Source: Streptomyces sp. NBC_01335
GTDB taxonomy: Bacteria; Actinomycetota; Actinomycetes; Streptomycetales; Streptomycetaceae
Assembly: GCF_035953295.1 (NCBI RefSeq)
Contig: NZ_CP108370.1
Location: 5,485,001-5,549,000, forward strand
DNA length: 64,000 bases
Reading direction: 5' to 3'
Shown here: positions 47,964-56,835 of the stretch, piece by piece
How positions within the stretch are numbered: the first letter of the stretch is position 1
Layout: each line of letters starts with the position of its first letter
Translations under genes and position numbers: made by a program
The notes under the pieces: generated by a model
The model's input: only the letters and a program-made list of their open reading frames with translations
Database searches by the model: none
Told to the model about the DNA's origin: nothing

Positions 47964-48584
47964 ATGAGCCCCGAGTCCACAGGGCAGAACGAGCACTACC
48001 TCACCGTCTCCCGGCGGGGATTCCGCACCTGGCGGGGTAACAGGCCTTTCTGGGCCGGCCTGTTCACCATGGCGGGCGGTGTACCCATTGCATACTTCCC
48101 GTACGCCAACATGCACCTGGGTAACATCACGCTGGCGATGTCCACCACGGCCGGTGCCGGCTCGCTGATCATCGGGGTCCTGCTCATCACGCTGGGCCTG
48201 ACGATGTGGTTCCACCACATCGTCCGGGTGTTCGCCGGCGTCGCAGCGATCCTGCTCGCACTGATCTCCATACCCATCGCCAATATCGGCGGCTTCATCA
48301 TAGGTTTCGTTCTCGCGATGCTTGGGGGCGCGCTCTCCGTCTCCTGGGCCCCGGGCCGGCCGGCGGAAGACGCCGAGCCCGCCGAGAACCCGGCCGGGGT
48401 CGACGAGTCTGTCTCTGACCCGGCTGCACCGGTTGACTACGACACCGAAAAGCCCGTCTTCGTGAGCGGCCTGCCCGCACCCGAATTTCACGGCGGCGCC
48501 GCCTACCCGGCTCAGCAGCTCACCGGCTTCGACTCGATGAGGGACGCGGACGCCGACGCGGACGGCGGGAGGCACCGTGCGTGA
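47964..48584 (+). CDS. DUF6114 membrane protein
   Basis: A 206-residue protein with four membrane helices (about 30-50, 58-80, 85-105 and 108-128), then a hydrophilic acidic C-terminal tail of about 75 residues. The segment RRGFRTWRGNRPFWAG before helix 1 is a typical DUF6114 feature. Function is unknown. Its stop overlaps the next start by 8 bp, indicating coupled translation with the large surface protein. Confidence 0.8.
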   Translation: MSPESTGQNEHYLTVSRRGFRTWRGNRPFWAGLFTMAGGVPIAYFPYANMHLGNITLAMSTTAGAGSLIIGVLLITLGLTMWFHHIVRVFAGVAAILLALISIPIANIGGFIIGFVLAMLGGALSVSWAPGRPAEDAEPAENPAGVDESVSDPAAPVDYDTEKPVFVSGLPAPEFHGGAAYPAQQLTGFDSMRDADADADGGRHRA

Positions 48585-49953
48585 GGACGGGTACTCCGAC
48601 GTCTTCGCGGGCGAAGCCGCCCGCGAGCGGAGAGGCCCGCGTCACGCGGCTCCCCGCAAGTCGCTGCTGATGAAGCTCAATCTGCCGTCCGGGAAGAAGG
48701 CGTTCGCGCTCGCCGCGATGCCGACGGCGGTCTTCGTGGGCATGAGCCTCACGCCCAAGCTCGCCATGGCGGACGACGCCTCGGACATCCCGTACGCGCC
48801 CGGCCCGTGCGTCACCCGGTCCGACGAGCCGAGCGAGTCGCCCGAGCCGTCGACGTCCGCCTCGTCGTCCCCCTCGGCCTCCGCCTCCGACTCCGCTTCG
48901 GCGGGCAAGGACGAGGACGCGGGTACGGACAAGGGCGAGGACTCCGGCCCCACGCCGACCACGACCCCGTCCCCGTCGGCGACCTCGGACACCCCCACCG
49001 CCGACGACACCGCGACGGACACCGCAGGCGTCGCTGCCGGGGCGAAGCCCACCGCCGAGCCCACACCCACCGCGACGAAGAGCACCAACCCGCTCGACCC
49101 GCTGGGTGTCGGCGACGCGATCAAGGACTTCTTCGACAGCCTCGACCCGAACAAGGCCACTCCGACCCCGACCCCGAGCGCCACCACCGAGGCGCCGAAG
49201 GCCGAGGGGACCGCCGGGTCCGGTACCTCGGCCACGGAGAAGCCGGCCGCGAGATCCGCGACCGACGCCGCGAAGGACGCCGACACCGCGAAGGACGCCG
49301 ACACCGCGAAGGACGAGGCAGCGGCCAAGGCCGAGAAGACCGCCGAGGAGATCCGCGCGGCGGCGGCCGAGGCGGGGCAGAAGGTCGAGGAGCTGGACGA
49401 GAGCGCCAAGGGCCTCGACGCGAAGAAGGACGAGGACATCCCGGACGGCGCCAAGCAGCCGTTCCCGTGCCCGACCGAGGACCCGGAGGCCCTCGCGGCG
49501 GCCGAGCTGGAGCCGGGCGTCCCCCTGCTCCCGACCGATCCGTGGCTCCTGGAGTCCTCGCTGCTCACCCTCTCGGGGCTGGACTACGCGGGCATCGTGG
49601 AGGTGAAGACGGCGGACGGCACGGTCAAGAAGGTGCTGAAGTTCACCGCCGACTCCATCGACATCAGGGACCTGCACCAGACGGCGGTGGGCCCGGACGG
49701 CACCACCATGCACGTCCAGGCGCGCGACGGCTCCACGTCCACCATCCGCGGCGGCAAGGTGACGATGTACACGGAGGAGCTGAAGGGCAACCTCTTCGGC
49801 ATCATCCCGATCACCTTCAGCCCCACCTCGCCGCCCCCGATCAACGTGCCCTTCGCGTTCTTCACGAACGTCAAGGTCACCCAGGCCGGCCAGTTCGGCG
49901 GTTCGCTCACCGTGCCCGGCCTGCACAACTACCTCACCAAGAACGGCGGCTGA
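48577..49953 (+). CDS. Surface-exposed protein with Ser/Thr/Pro linker, helical segment and beta domain
   Basis: A 458-residue protein I cannot assign to a named function. A basic N-terminus is followed by a signal or anchor helix (about 42-65). A low-complexity region rich in Ser, Thr, Pro and Asp runs to about 200, then an Ala/Lys/Asp/Glu helical stretch with two exact KDADTA units (about 232-290), and a C-terminal domain (about 310-458) of beta character containing VEVKTADGTVKKVLKFTAD and INVPFAFFTNVKVTQAG. The C-terminal domain loosely resembles the DUF6230 domain. GTG 48577 has GGGAGG upstream and overlaps DUF6114. Cell-envelope location is inferred. Confidence 0.72.
   Translation: MREDGYSDVFAGEAARERRGPRHAAPRKSLLMKLNLPSGKKAFALAAMPTAVFVGMSLTPKLAMADDASDIPYAPGPCVTRSDEPSESPEPSTSASSSPSASASDSASAGKDEDAGTDKGEDSGPTPTTTPSPSATSDTPTADDTATDTAGVAAGAKPTAEPTPTATKSTNPLDPLGVGDAIKDFFDSLDPNKATPTPTPSATTEAPKAEGTAGSGTSATEKPAARSATDAAKDADTAKDADTAKDEAAAKAEKTAEEIRAAAAEAGQKVEELDESAKGLDAKKDEDIPDGAKQPFPCPTEDPEALAAAELEPGVPLLPTDPWLLESSLLTLSGLDYAGIVEVKTADGTVKKVLKFTADSIDIRDLHQTAVGPDGTTMHVQARDGSTSTIRGGKVTMYTEELKGNLFGIIPITFSPTSPPPINVPFAFFTNVKVTQAGQFGGSLTVPGLHNYLTKNGG
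49270..49305 (+). repeat. Two exact 18-bp tandem units
   Basis: Two identical 18-bp copies (49270-49287 and 49288-49305) encode the KDADTA repeat in the helical part of the surface protein; a third partial copy follows. Confidence 0.8.
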
Positions 49954-50000
49954 CCTCTCCGCCGCACCCCAGACCAGTCCGGGAGCCGCACAACACCTGT

Positions 50001-50033
50001 GGCCCGCAGCCCTGTTGCTCAGGGGTGCGGGCC
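50001..50033. terminator. Terminator of the surface operon
   Basis: GGCCCGCA/TGCGGGCC outer pairing (50001-50008 with 50026-50033) plus CCCTG/CAGGG inner pairing, 47 bp after the operon end. Confidence 0.65.
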
Positions 50034-50070
50034 GCAGGCGTGTCCGCGCCCGCCTTCCCCGTACGACGGA

Positions 50071-50123
50071 ACGGCCGTGGGCCGCACACCCGGCTCTCGC
50101 CGAAGTGTGCGGCCCACGGCCGT
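50071..50123. terminator. 19-bp perfect terminator of pyk
   Basis: Arms 50071-50089 and 50105-50123 are exact complements around a 15-nt loop, 24 bp past the pyruvate kinase stop. With the preceding hairpin it separates two convergent transcripts. Confidence 0.85.
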
Positions 50124-50146
50124 CGTTCCGCCGGTGGCGTGCGCCG

Positions 50147-51577
50147 TCAGGCGCGGTCGCGACCGCCCACGTGGTGGACGTGCACCATGTTGGTGGTGCC
50201 GGGGATGCCGGGGGGCGAACCGGCGGTGATGATCATCGTGTCGCCCTCGTTGTAGCGGCCGAGCTTCAGCAGCTCGGCGTCGACCATGTCGACCATCGCG
50301 TCGGTGGTCTCCACGTGCGGCACGACGTGGGCCTCGACGCCCCAGCTCAGGGTGAGCTGGTTGCGGGTGGACTCGTCCGTGGTGAAGGCGAGCACCGGCT
50401 GCGCGGCGCGGTAGCGGGACAGGCGGCGGGCGGTGTCACCGGACTGGGTGAACGCTACCAGCGCCTTGCCGTCCAGGAAGTCCGCGATCTCGGCGGCGGC
50501 GCGGGCGACCGCACCACCCTGGGTGCGCGGCTTCTTGCCCGGGACGAGCGGCTGGAGGCCCTTGGAGAGGAGCTCCTCCTCGGCGGCGACGACGATCTTC
50601 GCCATCGTCTTGACCGTCTCGATCGGGTACGCGCCGACCGAGGACTCGGCGGACAGCATGACCGCGTCCGCACCGTCCAGGATCGCGTTGGCGACGTCGG
50701 ACGCCTCGGCGCGCGTCGGACGGGAGTTGGTGATCATCGACTCCATCATCTGGGTCGCCACGATCACCGGCTTGGCGTTGCGCCGGCAGAGCTCCACCAG
50801 GCGCTTCTGCACCATCGGGACCTTCTCCAGCGGGTACTCGACGGCGAGGTCGCCACGGGCCACCATCACACCGTCGAACGCCAGGACGACGCCCTCCATG
50901 TGCTCGACCGCCTGCGGCTTCTCCACCTTGGCGATGACGGGGACCCGGCGGCCCTCCTCGTCCATCACCTTGTGGACGTCCTTGACGTCCTCGGCGTCAC
51001 GGACGAAGGAGAGGGCGACCATGTCGCAGCCCATCCGCAGGGCGAACCGGAGGTCGTCCACGTCCTTCTCGGACAGGGCGGGGACGTTGACCGCCGCGCC
51101 GGGCAGGTTGATGCCCTTGTGGTCGGAGATGACACCGCCCTCGATGACGATGGTCTTGACCCGGGGGCCCTCGACCGAGACGACCTTCAGCTCGACGTTG
51201 CCGTCGTTGATGAGGATCGGGTCGCCCTTGGCGACGTCGCCCGGCAGACCCTTGTAGGTCGTGCCGCAGATCGACTTGTCGCCGGGGACGTCCTCGGCTG
51301 TGATGGTGAACTCGTCACCGCGGACCAGCTCGACGGGGCCCTCGGCGAACTTCGCGAGGCGGATCTTCGGGCCCTGGAGGTCGGCGAGCACGCCCACCGC
51401 CCGCCCGGTCTCGGCGGCAGCCTTGCGGACACGGTCGTACCGGCCCTGGTGCTCTTCGTGGGTGCCGTGGCTGAAGTTGAATCGGGCCACGCTCATGCCG
51501 GCCTCGATCAGAGCGACCAGCTTCTCGTGGGAGTCGACGGCGGGACCGAGGGTGCAGACGATTTTGGAACGGCGCAT
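50147..51577 (-). CDS. pyk: Pyruvate kinase
   Basis: A 476-residue pyruvate kinase converting phosphoenolpyruvate and ADP to pyruvate and ATP. Visible motifs: MRRSKIVCTLGPA at the start, RFNFSHG, DLQGPKIR, the catalytic-loop Lys in VIAKVEKPQAVEHM, MVARGDLAVE and ATQMMESM. The C-terminal allosteric domain contains FTQSGDTARRLSRYR. Start 51577 is the family start; codons further up lack support. S. coelicolor has two isoenzymes; this position fits Pyk2 (memory). Acetate kinase and pta lie just upstream on the same strand. Confidence 0.96.
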   Translation of the reverse strand: MRRSKIVCTLGPAVDSHEKLVALIEAGMSVARFNFSHGTHEEHQGRYDRVRKAAAETGRAVGVLADLQGPKIRLAKFAEGPVELVRGDEFTITAEDVPGDKSICGTTYKGLPGDVAKGDPILINDGNVELKVVSVEGPRVKTIVIEGGVISDHKGINLPGAAVNVPALSEKDVDDLRFALRMGCDMVALSFVRDAEDVKDVHKVMDEEGRRVPVIAKVEKPQAVEHMEGVVLAFDGVMVARGDLAVEYPLEKVPMVQKRLVELCRRNAKPVIVATQMMESMITNSRPTRAEASDVANAILDGADAVMLSAESSVGAYPIETVKTMAKIVVAAEEELLSKGLQPLVPGKKPRTQGGAVARAAAEIADFLDGKALVAFTQSGDTARRLSRYRAAQPVLAFTTDESTRNQLTLSWGVEAHVVPHVETTDAMVDMVDAELLKLGRYNEGDTMIITAGSPPGIPGTTNMVHVHHVGGRDRA

Positions 51578-51665
51578 GGGGCGGATCCTATCGGTTTGTT
51601 TCACTGCGGAATATTCCGTCTGGTGGAAAGTACAAAGGGGCGTGGGGGTGCTCAGTTGTCGGCCT

Positions 51666-52994
51666 CTACGGGTGCGTCGCCCCGGCCTCCTCGGGCCTGG
51701 TGCCGCTTCCGTCGCCGCCGTCCCCGGCGGCCCGTCCGACCAGCGCGAACGTCTGTCCGGCGATCTCCAGTTCCTCGTCCGTCGGGACCACGGCGACCGC
51801 GACCCGGGCGTACTCGGGGGAGATCAGCCGGGGCTGGGGCGACCGTACGGCGTTCAGAGCGCCGTCCACCGCCATGCCCAGCTCCTCCAGACCGGCGATG
51901 GCCGCCTCCCGTACCGGGGCCGAGTTCTCGCCGACCCCCGCCGTGAAGGCCACCGCGTCCACCCGGCCGAGGACGGCCGTGTAGGCGCCGATGTACTTCT
52001 TCAGCCGGTGGATGTAGATGTCGAAGGCGAGGGCGGCGCGCTCGTCGCCCTCGTCCACGCGGCGGCGGATCTCTCGCATGTCGTTGTCGCCGCAGAGGCC
52101 GACCAGACCGCTCTTCTTGTTGAGCAGCTCGTCGATCTCGTCCGCCGACATCCCCGCCACCCGCTTCAGGTGGAAGGTGACCGCCGGGTCGATGTCCCCG
52201 GAGCGGGTCCCCATGACGAGGCCCTCCAGCGGGGTCAGGCCCATCGAGGTGTCCACGCACCGCCCGCCCGCCACGGCGGACGCCGAGGCGCCGTTGCCGA
52301 GGTGCAGCACGATGATGTTGAGCTCCTCGACCGGCCGGCCCAGCAGCTTCGCCGTACGGCGCGAGACGTACGCGTGCGAGGTGCCGTGGAAGCCGTACCG
52401 GCGCACCCGGTGGGCGTCGGCGGTCTCCACGTCGATCGCGTACCGGGCCGCGTGCTCGGGCATCGTGGTGTGGAACGCGGTGTCGAAGACCGCGACCTGC
52501 GGCAGGTCCGGCCGCAGTTCCTGGGCCGTACGGATGCCGGTGATGTTCGCCGGGTTGTGCAGCGGGGCGACCGGCACCAGCCGCTCGATCTCCTTGAGCA
52601 CGTCGTCGGTGACCACGGTCGGCTCGGTGAACCGGAGCCCGCCGTGCACCACCCGGTGCCCGATCGCGGCCAGCTCGGGGGAGTCCAGGCCCAGCCCGTC
52701 GGCCGCCAGCTCCTCGGCCGCGGCCTTCAGGGCCGCCGAGTGGTCGGCGATCCGGCCGTTGCGCTCACGGGCCTCGCCGCCCTCGCCCGGACGCGGGGTG
52801 TGCACCAGGCGGGACGTTTCCTCACCGATGCGCTCCACCAGCCCGGAGGCGAGCCGGGAGTGGTCGCGCATGTCCAGCAGCTGGTACTTCACCGACGAGG
52901 AGCCGGAGTTGAGCACGAGCACCCGGTGCGCGCCGGAGGGCGCGGCACCCGCCCCGCCCTGCCCGGTCGTCGCGTCGGTCGTCGTGTGGGTCAT
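51666..52994 (-). CDS. ackA: Acetate kinase
   Basis: A 442-residue ASKHA-fold kinase: acetyl phosphate and ADP to acetate and ATP. Signatures are VLVLNSGSSSVKYQL, FHGTSHAYVS, LHLGNGASASAV and TAGVGENS. It has an extra N-terminal 25 residues and a long C-terminal tail compared with the E. coli enzyme. ATG 52994 lies 5 bp past the pta stop, with GAGGAG inside the pta end, so the two are coupled. A long open frame reading through from upstream is not a fusion. Confidence 0.95.
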   Translation of the reverse strand: MTHTTTDATTGQGGAGAAPSGAHRVLVLNSGSSSVKYQLLDMRDHSRLASGLVERIGEETSRLVHTPRPGEGGEARERNGRIADHSAALKAAAEELAADGLGLDSPELAAIGHRVVHGGLRFTEPTVVTDDVLKEIERLVPVAPLHNPANITGIRTAQELRPDLPQVAVFDTAFHTTMPEHAARYAIDVETADAHRVRRYGFHGTSHAYVSRRTAKLLGRPVEELNIIVLHLGNGASASAVAGGRCVDTSMGLTPLEGLVMGTRSGDIDPAVTFHLKRVAGMSADEIDELLNKKSGLVGLCGDNDMREIRRRVDEGDERAALAFDIYIHRLKKYIGAYTAVLGRVDAVAFTAGVGENSAPVREAAIAGLEELGMAVDGALNAVRSPQPRLISPEYARVAVAVVPTDEELEIAGQTFALVGRAAGDGGDGSGTRPEEAGATHP

Positions 52995-52999
52995 GCGGG

Positions 53000-55072
53000 T
53001 CACTCCTCGCCCTGCGCCTGGATGGCTGTAATGGCCACGGTGTTGACGATGTCCTGGACCAGGGCGCCGCGCGACAGGTCGTTGACCGGCTTGCGCAGCC
53101 CCTGGAGCACCGGACCCACCGCGACCGCGTTCGCCGAGCGCTGTACGGCCTTGTAGGTGTTGTTCCCGGTGTTGAGGTCCGGGAAGATCAGCACGGTGGC
53201 ACGGCCCGCCACCGGGGACTCGGGCATCTTCGTCGCCGCGACGGTCGGCTCGACCGCCGCGTCGTACTGGATCGGGCCCTCGATGAGCAGGTCGGGCCGT
53301 GCCGAGCGGACCCGGTCCGTCGCCTCCCGCACCTTCTCGACGTCCGCGCCGGAACCCGAGGTCCCGGTCGAGTACGACAGCATCGCGATCCGCGGGTCCA
53401 CCCCGAAACGGGCCGCCGTCGCCGCCGACTGGACCGCGATGTCCGAGAGCTGCTCGGCGTCCGGGTCCGGGTTGACCGCGCAGTCGCCGTACACCAGCAC
53501 CTTGTCGGCGAGGCACATGAAGAAGACCGAGGAGACGATGCGCGCGTCCGGCTTCGTCTTGATGATCTCGAAGGCCGGCCGGATGGTCGCCGCCGTGGAG
53601 TGCACGGAACCGGAGACCATGCCGTGCGCCAGGCCCTCCTGGACCATCAGCGTGCCGAAGTAGTTCACGTCGGAGACCACGTCGTACGCCAGCTCCACCG
53701 TCACTCCGCGGTGCGCGCGCAGTTGGGCGTACCGCTCCGCGAAGGCCTGCCGCAGTTCGGAGGTCTGGGGGTCGATGAGCTGGGTGTCCGCGAGGTCGAT
53801 GCCGAGGTCGGCCGCCTTCTTGCGGATCAGGTCCACGTCGCCGAGGAGCGTCAGCTCGCACACGTCGCGGCGGAGCAGCACGTCCGCGGCGCGCAGCACG
53901 CGCTCCTCGGAACCCTCCGGCAGCACCACCCGGCGCCGGTCGGCGCGCGCCTGCTCCAGCAGGTCGTGCTCGAACATCATCGGCGTGACGCGTCCGGTAC
54001 GGGCCACCGAGACCCGTTCGAGGAGCGCCGCGGTGTCCACATGGCGCTCGAACAGGCCGAGCGCGGTCTCCGCCTTGCGGGGCGTGGCCGCGTTCAGCTT
54101 GCCTTCGAGGGCGAAGAGTTCGCCGGCGGTGGGGAAGGAACCCCCCGGAACCGAGATCACCGGGGTGCCGGGCGCGAGCCGGGCCGCCAGCTGGAGGATC
54201 TCCTCGCCGGGACGCTCGTCCAGCGTCAGCAGCACCCCCGCGATGGGCGGGGTGCCGGCGCTGTGCGCGGCGAGCGAACCCACCACCAGGTCGGCCCGGT
54301 CGCCCGGGGTGACGACCATGCAGCCGGGCGTCAGCGCCTTCAGGACCCTCGGCAGCATCGCCCCGCCGAACACGAAGTCCAGCGCGTCCCGCGCGAGCCC
54401 CGCGTCGTCGCCGAGCAGCACCGTGCCGCCCAGCGCGGCGGTGACCTGCGCGACCGTGGGCGCCGAGAGGGCCGGATCGTCCGGCAGTACGTAGACCGGG
54501 ACGGTCAGCCGCTCCACGATGCGCTCGGCGAGCGTGTCCCGGTCCTCGGGCGCGACCCGGTTGACCACCATCGCCAGCACGTCGCAGCCGAGCCCGGCGT
54601 AGGCGCGGTAGGCGTTGTGGGTCTCGGCCCGCACCGACTCGGCGGGCTGGTCCTTGCCGCCGACCACCGTGATGACGGAGGCCCCGAACTCGTTGGCGAG
54701 GCGGGCGTTGAGCGCCAGCTCGTCGGGGAGCTGGGTCTCCGCGTAGTCGGTGCCGAGCACCAGCACCACCTCGTACGCGCGCGCGACCTGGTGGAAGCGC
54801 TCGACGAGCCGGGAGACGAGTTCGTCGGTACCCTGTTCCGCCTGGACCGCCGACGCCTCGTGGTAGTCGAGGCCGTAGACGGTCTCCGGGCTCTGGGAGA
54901 GCCGGTAGCGGGCGCGCAGCAACTCGAACAGCCGGTCGGGACCGTCGTGGACCAGCGGCCGGAAGACGCCGACGCGGTCCACCTGCCGTGTCAGTAGCTC
55001 CATGACCCCGAGTTCGACGACCTGACGGCCGTCCCCCCGGTCGATCCCGGTCACGTACACGCTGCGCGTCAC
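53000..55072 (-). CDS. pta: Phosphate acetyltransferase
   Basis: A 690-residue long-form Pta: acetyl-CoA and phosphate to acetyl phosphate. It has an N-terminal P-loop NTPase-like (BioD-like) domain (1-220, without an intact Walker A), a DRTGG domain (220-340) and the catalytic PTA domain from about 360, with VLPEGSEERVLRAAD, SGSVHSTAATIRPAF and TGTSGSGADVEKV. GTG 55072 is the start (VTRSVYVTGIDRG) with GGAG upstream. The regulatory N-terminal domains are typical of enzymes controlled by NADH or pyruvate in other bacteria. Confidence 0.95.
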   Translation of the reverse strand: MTRSVYVTGIDRGDGRQVVELGVMELLTRQVDRVGVFRPLVHDGPDRLFELLRARYRLSQSPETVYGLDYHEASAVQAEQGTDELVSRLVERFHQVARAYEVVLVLGTDYAETQLPDELALNARLANEFGASVITVVGGKDQPAESVRAETHNAYRAYAGLGCDVLAMVVNRVAPEDRDTLAERIVERLTVPVYVLPDDPALSAPTVAQVTAALGGTVLLGDDAGLARDALDFVFGGAMLPRVLKALTPGCMVVTPGDRADLVVGSLAAHSAGTPPIAGVLLTLDERPGEEILQLAARLAPGTPVISVPGGSFPTAGELFALEGKLNAATPRKAETALGLFERHVDTAALLERVSVARTGRVTPMMFEHDLLEQARADRRRVVLPEGSEERVLRAADVLLRRDVCELTLLGDVDLIRKKAADLGIDLADTQLIDPQTSELRQAFAERYAQLRAHRGVTVELAYDVVSDVNYFGTLMVQEGLAHGMVSGSVHSTAATIRPAFEIIKTKPDARIVSSVFFMCLADKVLVYGDCAVNPDPDAEQLSDIAVQSAATAARFGVDPRIAMLSYSTGTSGSGADVEKVREATDRVRSARPDLLIEGPIQYDAAVEPTVAATKMPESPVAGRATVLIFPDLNTGNNTYKAVQRSANAVAVGPVLQGLRKPVNDLSRGALVQDIVNTVAITAIQAQGEE

Positions 55073-55499
55073 GCGTGGTCTCCCGTCCTGATGCGGCTGT
55101 TCGCCCGATACGGGCGGTGATATCCCGGTAGGGGTGGCATTGGCTTGCATTATTTCCGACGATACCCGCGGGGGCCGCAGGGCCGCCCGCCGGAGACCCC
55201 TTCCCGTCTTTCCCGCACGGCACCGGGCCGTTGCCGGTGCCGTGCGTGTGTGCACGCGTACACCCGGGGGCATTGCTTCCCCGCCCCGGCTCCCCGGTAG
55301 CCATGAGGCCCCACGTAACGTGGGACCGGAGGCAGCTTCCGGACCTGTTACCCGGATTTTCGCCCCCTGTTCGTGCGCCGGAGCAGCCGAAAGCGCGGGG
55401 TGTACCCCTGCCGTGGGAGAATCGGGACGGCTCACGGCGCGGGGGCCGCTCACCAAGGCCCCGAACAGTCCGGTACTAGCGAGCAGGAGACAACGCACG
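55073..55499. other. Divergent regulatory region between pta and pfkA
   Basis: 427 bp without a supported gene. It holds a 13-bp hairpin (55214-55226 with 55234-55246, loop 7 nt), a 15-bp palindrome CCCACGT-A-ACGTGGG (55310-55324) and an AT-rich patch TGCATTATTTCCG near the pta end (55147-55159) suited to the pta-ackA promoter. The pfkA side has AGGAGA at the expected ribosome-site distance. Confidence 0.5.
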
Positions 55500-56525
55500 A
55501 TGCGCATCGGAATTCTCACCGCAGGCGGCGACTGCCCCGGCCTGAACGCAGTGATCCGTTCGGTCGTGCACCGCGCAGTAGTGGGTCACGGCGACGAGGT
55601 CATCGGCTTCGAGGACGGCTTCAAGGGCCTCCTGGACGGCCACTACCGCCCGCTGGACCTGAACGCCGTCAGTGGCATCCTGGCGCGCGGCGGCACCATC
55701 CTCGGCTCCGCCCGCCTGGAGCGCGACCGGCTCCGCGAGGCCGCCGAGAACTGCGAGGAGCTGTCCCGCCGTTACGGCATAGACGCCCTCATCCCCATCG
55801 GCGGCGAGGGCACCCTCACGGCGGCCCGGATGCTCTCCGAGGCCGGCATGCCCGTCGTCGGCGTCCCGAAGACCATCGACAACGACATCTCCGCCACCGA
55901 CCGCACCTTCGGGTTCGACACCGCGGTGGGCGTCGCGACGGAGGCCATAGACCGCCTCAAGACCACCGCCGAATCCCACCAGCGCGTCATGGTCGTCGAG
56001 GTGATGGGCCGTCACGCCGGGTGGATCGCCCTGGAGTCCGGCATGGGCGGCGGCGCGCACGGCATCTGCCTGCCCGAGCGCCCCTTCCAGGTCGACGACC
56101 TGGTCAAGATGGTCGAGGAACGCTTCGCCCGCGGCAAGAAGTTCGCGGTCATCTGCGTCGCCGAAGGCGCGCACCCCGCCGAGGGCTCGATGACCTACGC
56201 CAAGGGCGAGATCGACCAGTTCGGCCACGAGCGCTTTCAGGGCATCGGCAACCGCCTCGCCGTCGAGCTGGAGCGCCGCCTCGGCAAGGAGGCCCGCCCG
56301 GTCATCCTCGGCCACGTCCAGCGCGGCGGCACCCCGACCGCCTACGACCGCGTCCTCGCGACCCGCTTCGGCTGGCACGCAGTGGAGGCCGTGCACCGCG
56401 GCGAGTTCGGCAACATGACCGCCCTGCGCGGGACCTCCATCGAGATGGTGCCGCTCGCCGACGCGGTGACCCAGCTGAAGACCGTACCGGCGGACCGGAT
56501 GTTCGAGGCGGAGTCGGTGTTCTAG
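55500..56525 (+). CDS. pfkA: 6-phosphofructokinase
   Basis: A 341-residue phosphofructokinase. GGDCPGLN is near the start, GGEGT at 101-105 and PKTIDND at 123-129, with Asp at the catalytic position in TIDND. Gly104 and Lys124 (E. coli-like numbering holds exactly) are the combination known in actinomycete ATP-dependent PFKs, mixing an ATP-type residue 104 with a PPi-type residue 124. I therefore call it ATP-dependent; a PPi-dependent enzyme would have Asp104. AGGAGA precedes ATG 55500. Confidence 0.95.
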   Translation: MRIGILTAGGDCPGLNAVIRSVVHRAVVGHGDEVIGFEDGFKGLLDGHYRPLDLNAVSGILARGGTILGSARLERDRLREAAENCEELSRRYGIDALIPIGGEGTLTAARMLSEAGMPVVGVPKTIDNDISATDRTFGFDTAVGVATEAIDRLKTTAESHQRVMVVEVMGRHAGWIALESGMGGGAHGICLPERPFQVDDLVKMVEERFARGKKFAVICVAEGAHPAEGSMTYAKGEIDQFGHERFQGIGNRLAVELERRLGKEARPVILGHVQRGGTPTAYDRVLATRFGWHAVEAVHRGEFGNMTALRGTSIEMVPLADAVTQLKTVPADRMFEAESVF

Positions 56526-56835
56526 GCAGGACCCCCCGCACCAGCGCGTGAAGGCTGTTCCGACGTCCCCGCAAGGGGCGGCGGGACAGCCTTCACGCGT
56601 TTCCGCCGGTCTGCCGCTGTGCCCGCCGAGGGGCACGAGCGGCAAGCGGCGTCGGACGGCGGCGGTCCGTCCGACGGTTCATTCACGCCTCGTGTTGGCC
56701 AAGTCCATTCATGGGGAATCAAGTTGGTGAATGATGTGTGATCCGACGCGCCGGTGGTACGACCCGGGCAACACTGAGCCCGGCGCGGACGGCGAAGGCC
56801 GGCCGGCCGGGACATTCGGTGACGGGGGATGTCGG
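56526..56835. other. Gap between pfkA and the NACHT gene
   Basis: The left part holds the pfkA terminator. The right part (from about 56690) is AT-richer, with TTCATTCACG and CCATTCATGG, and should carry the NACHT promoter. An ATG at 56731 is open and in frame but has no clear ribosome site. I see no other gene. Confidence 0.5.
56545..56599 (+). terminator. pfkA terminator
   Basis: A perfect 14-bp stem (56545-56558 with 56586-56599) with a 27-nt loop, followed by TTTCCG. Confidence 0.8.

Noticed and set aside
51666..55304. A single 1212-codon minus-strand frame that could suggest a Pta-AckA fusion
   Set aside because: Only the part after 52994 encodes acetate kinase. Upstream it is out of frame with the real pta gene, which has its own start, motifs and stop.
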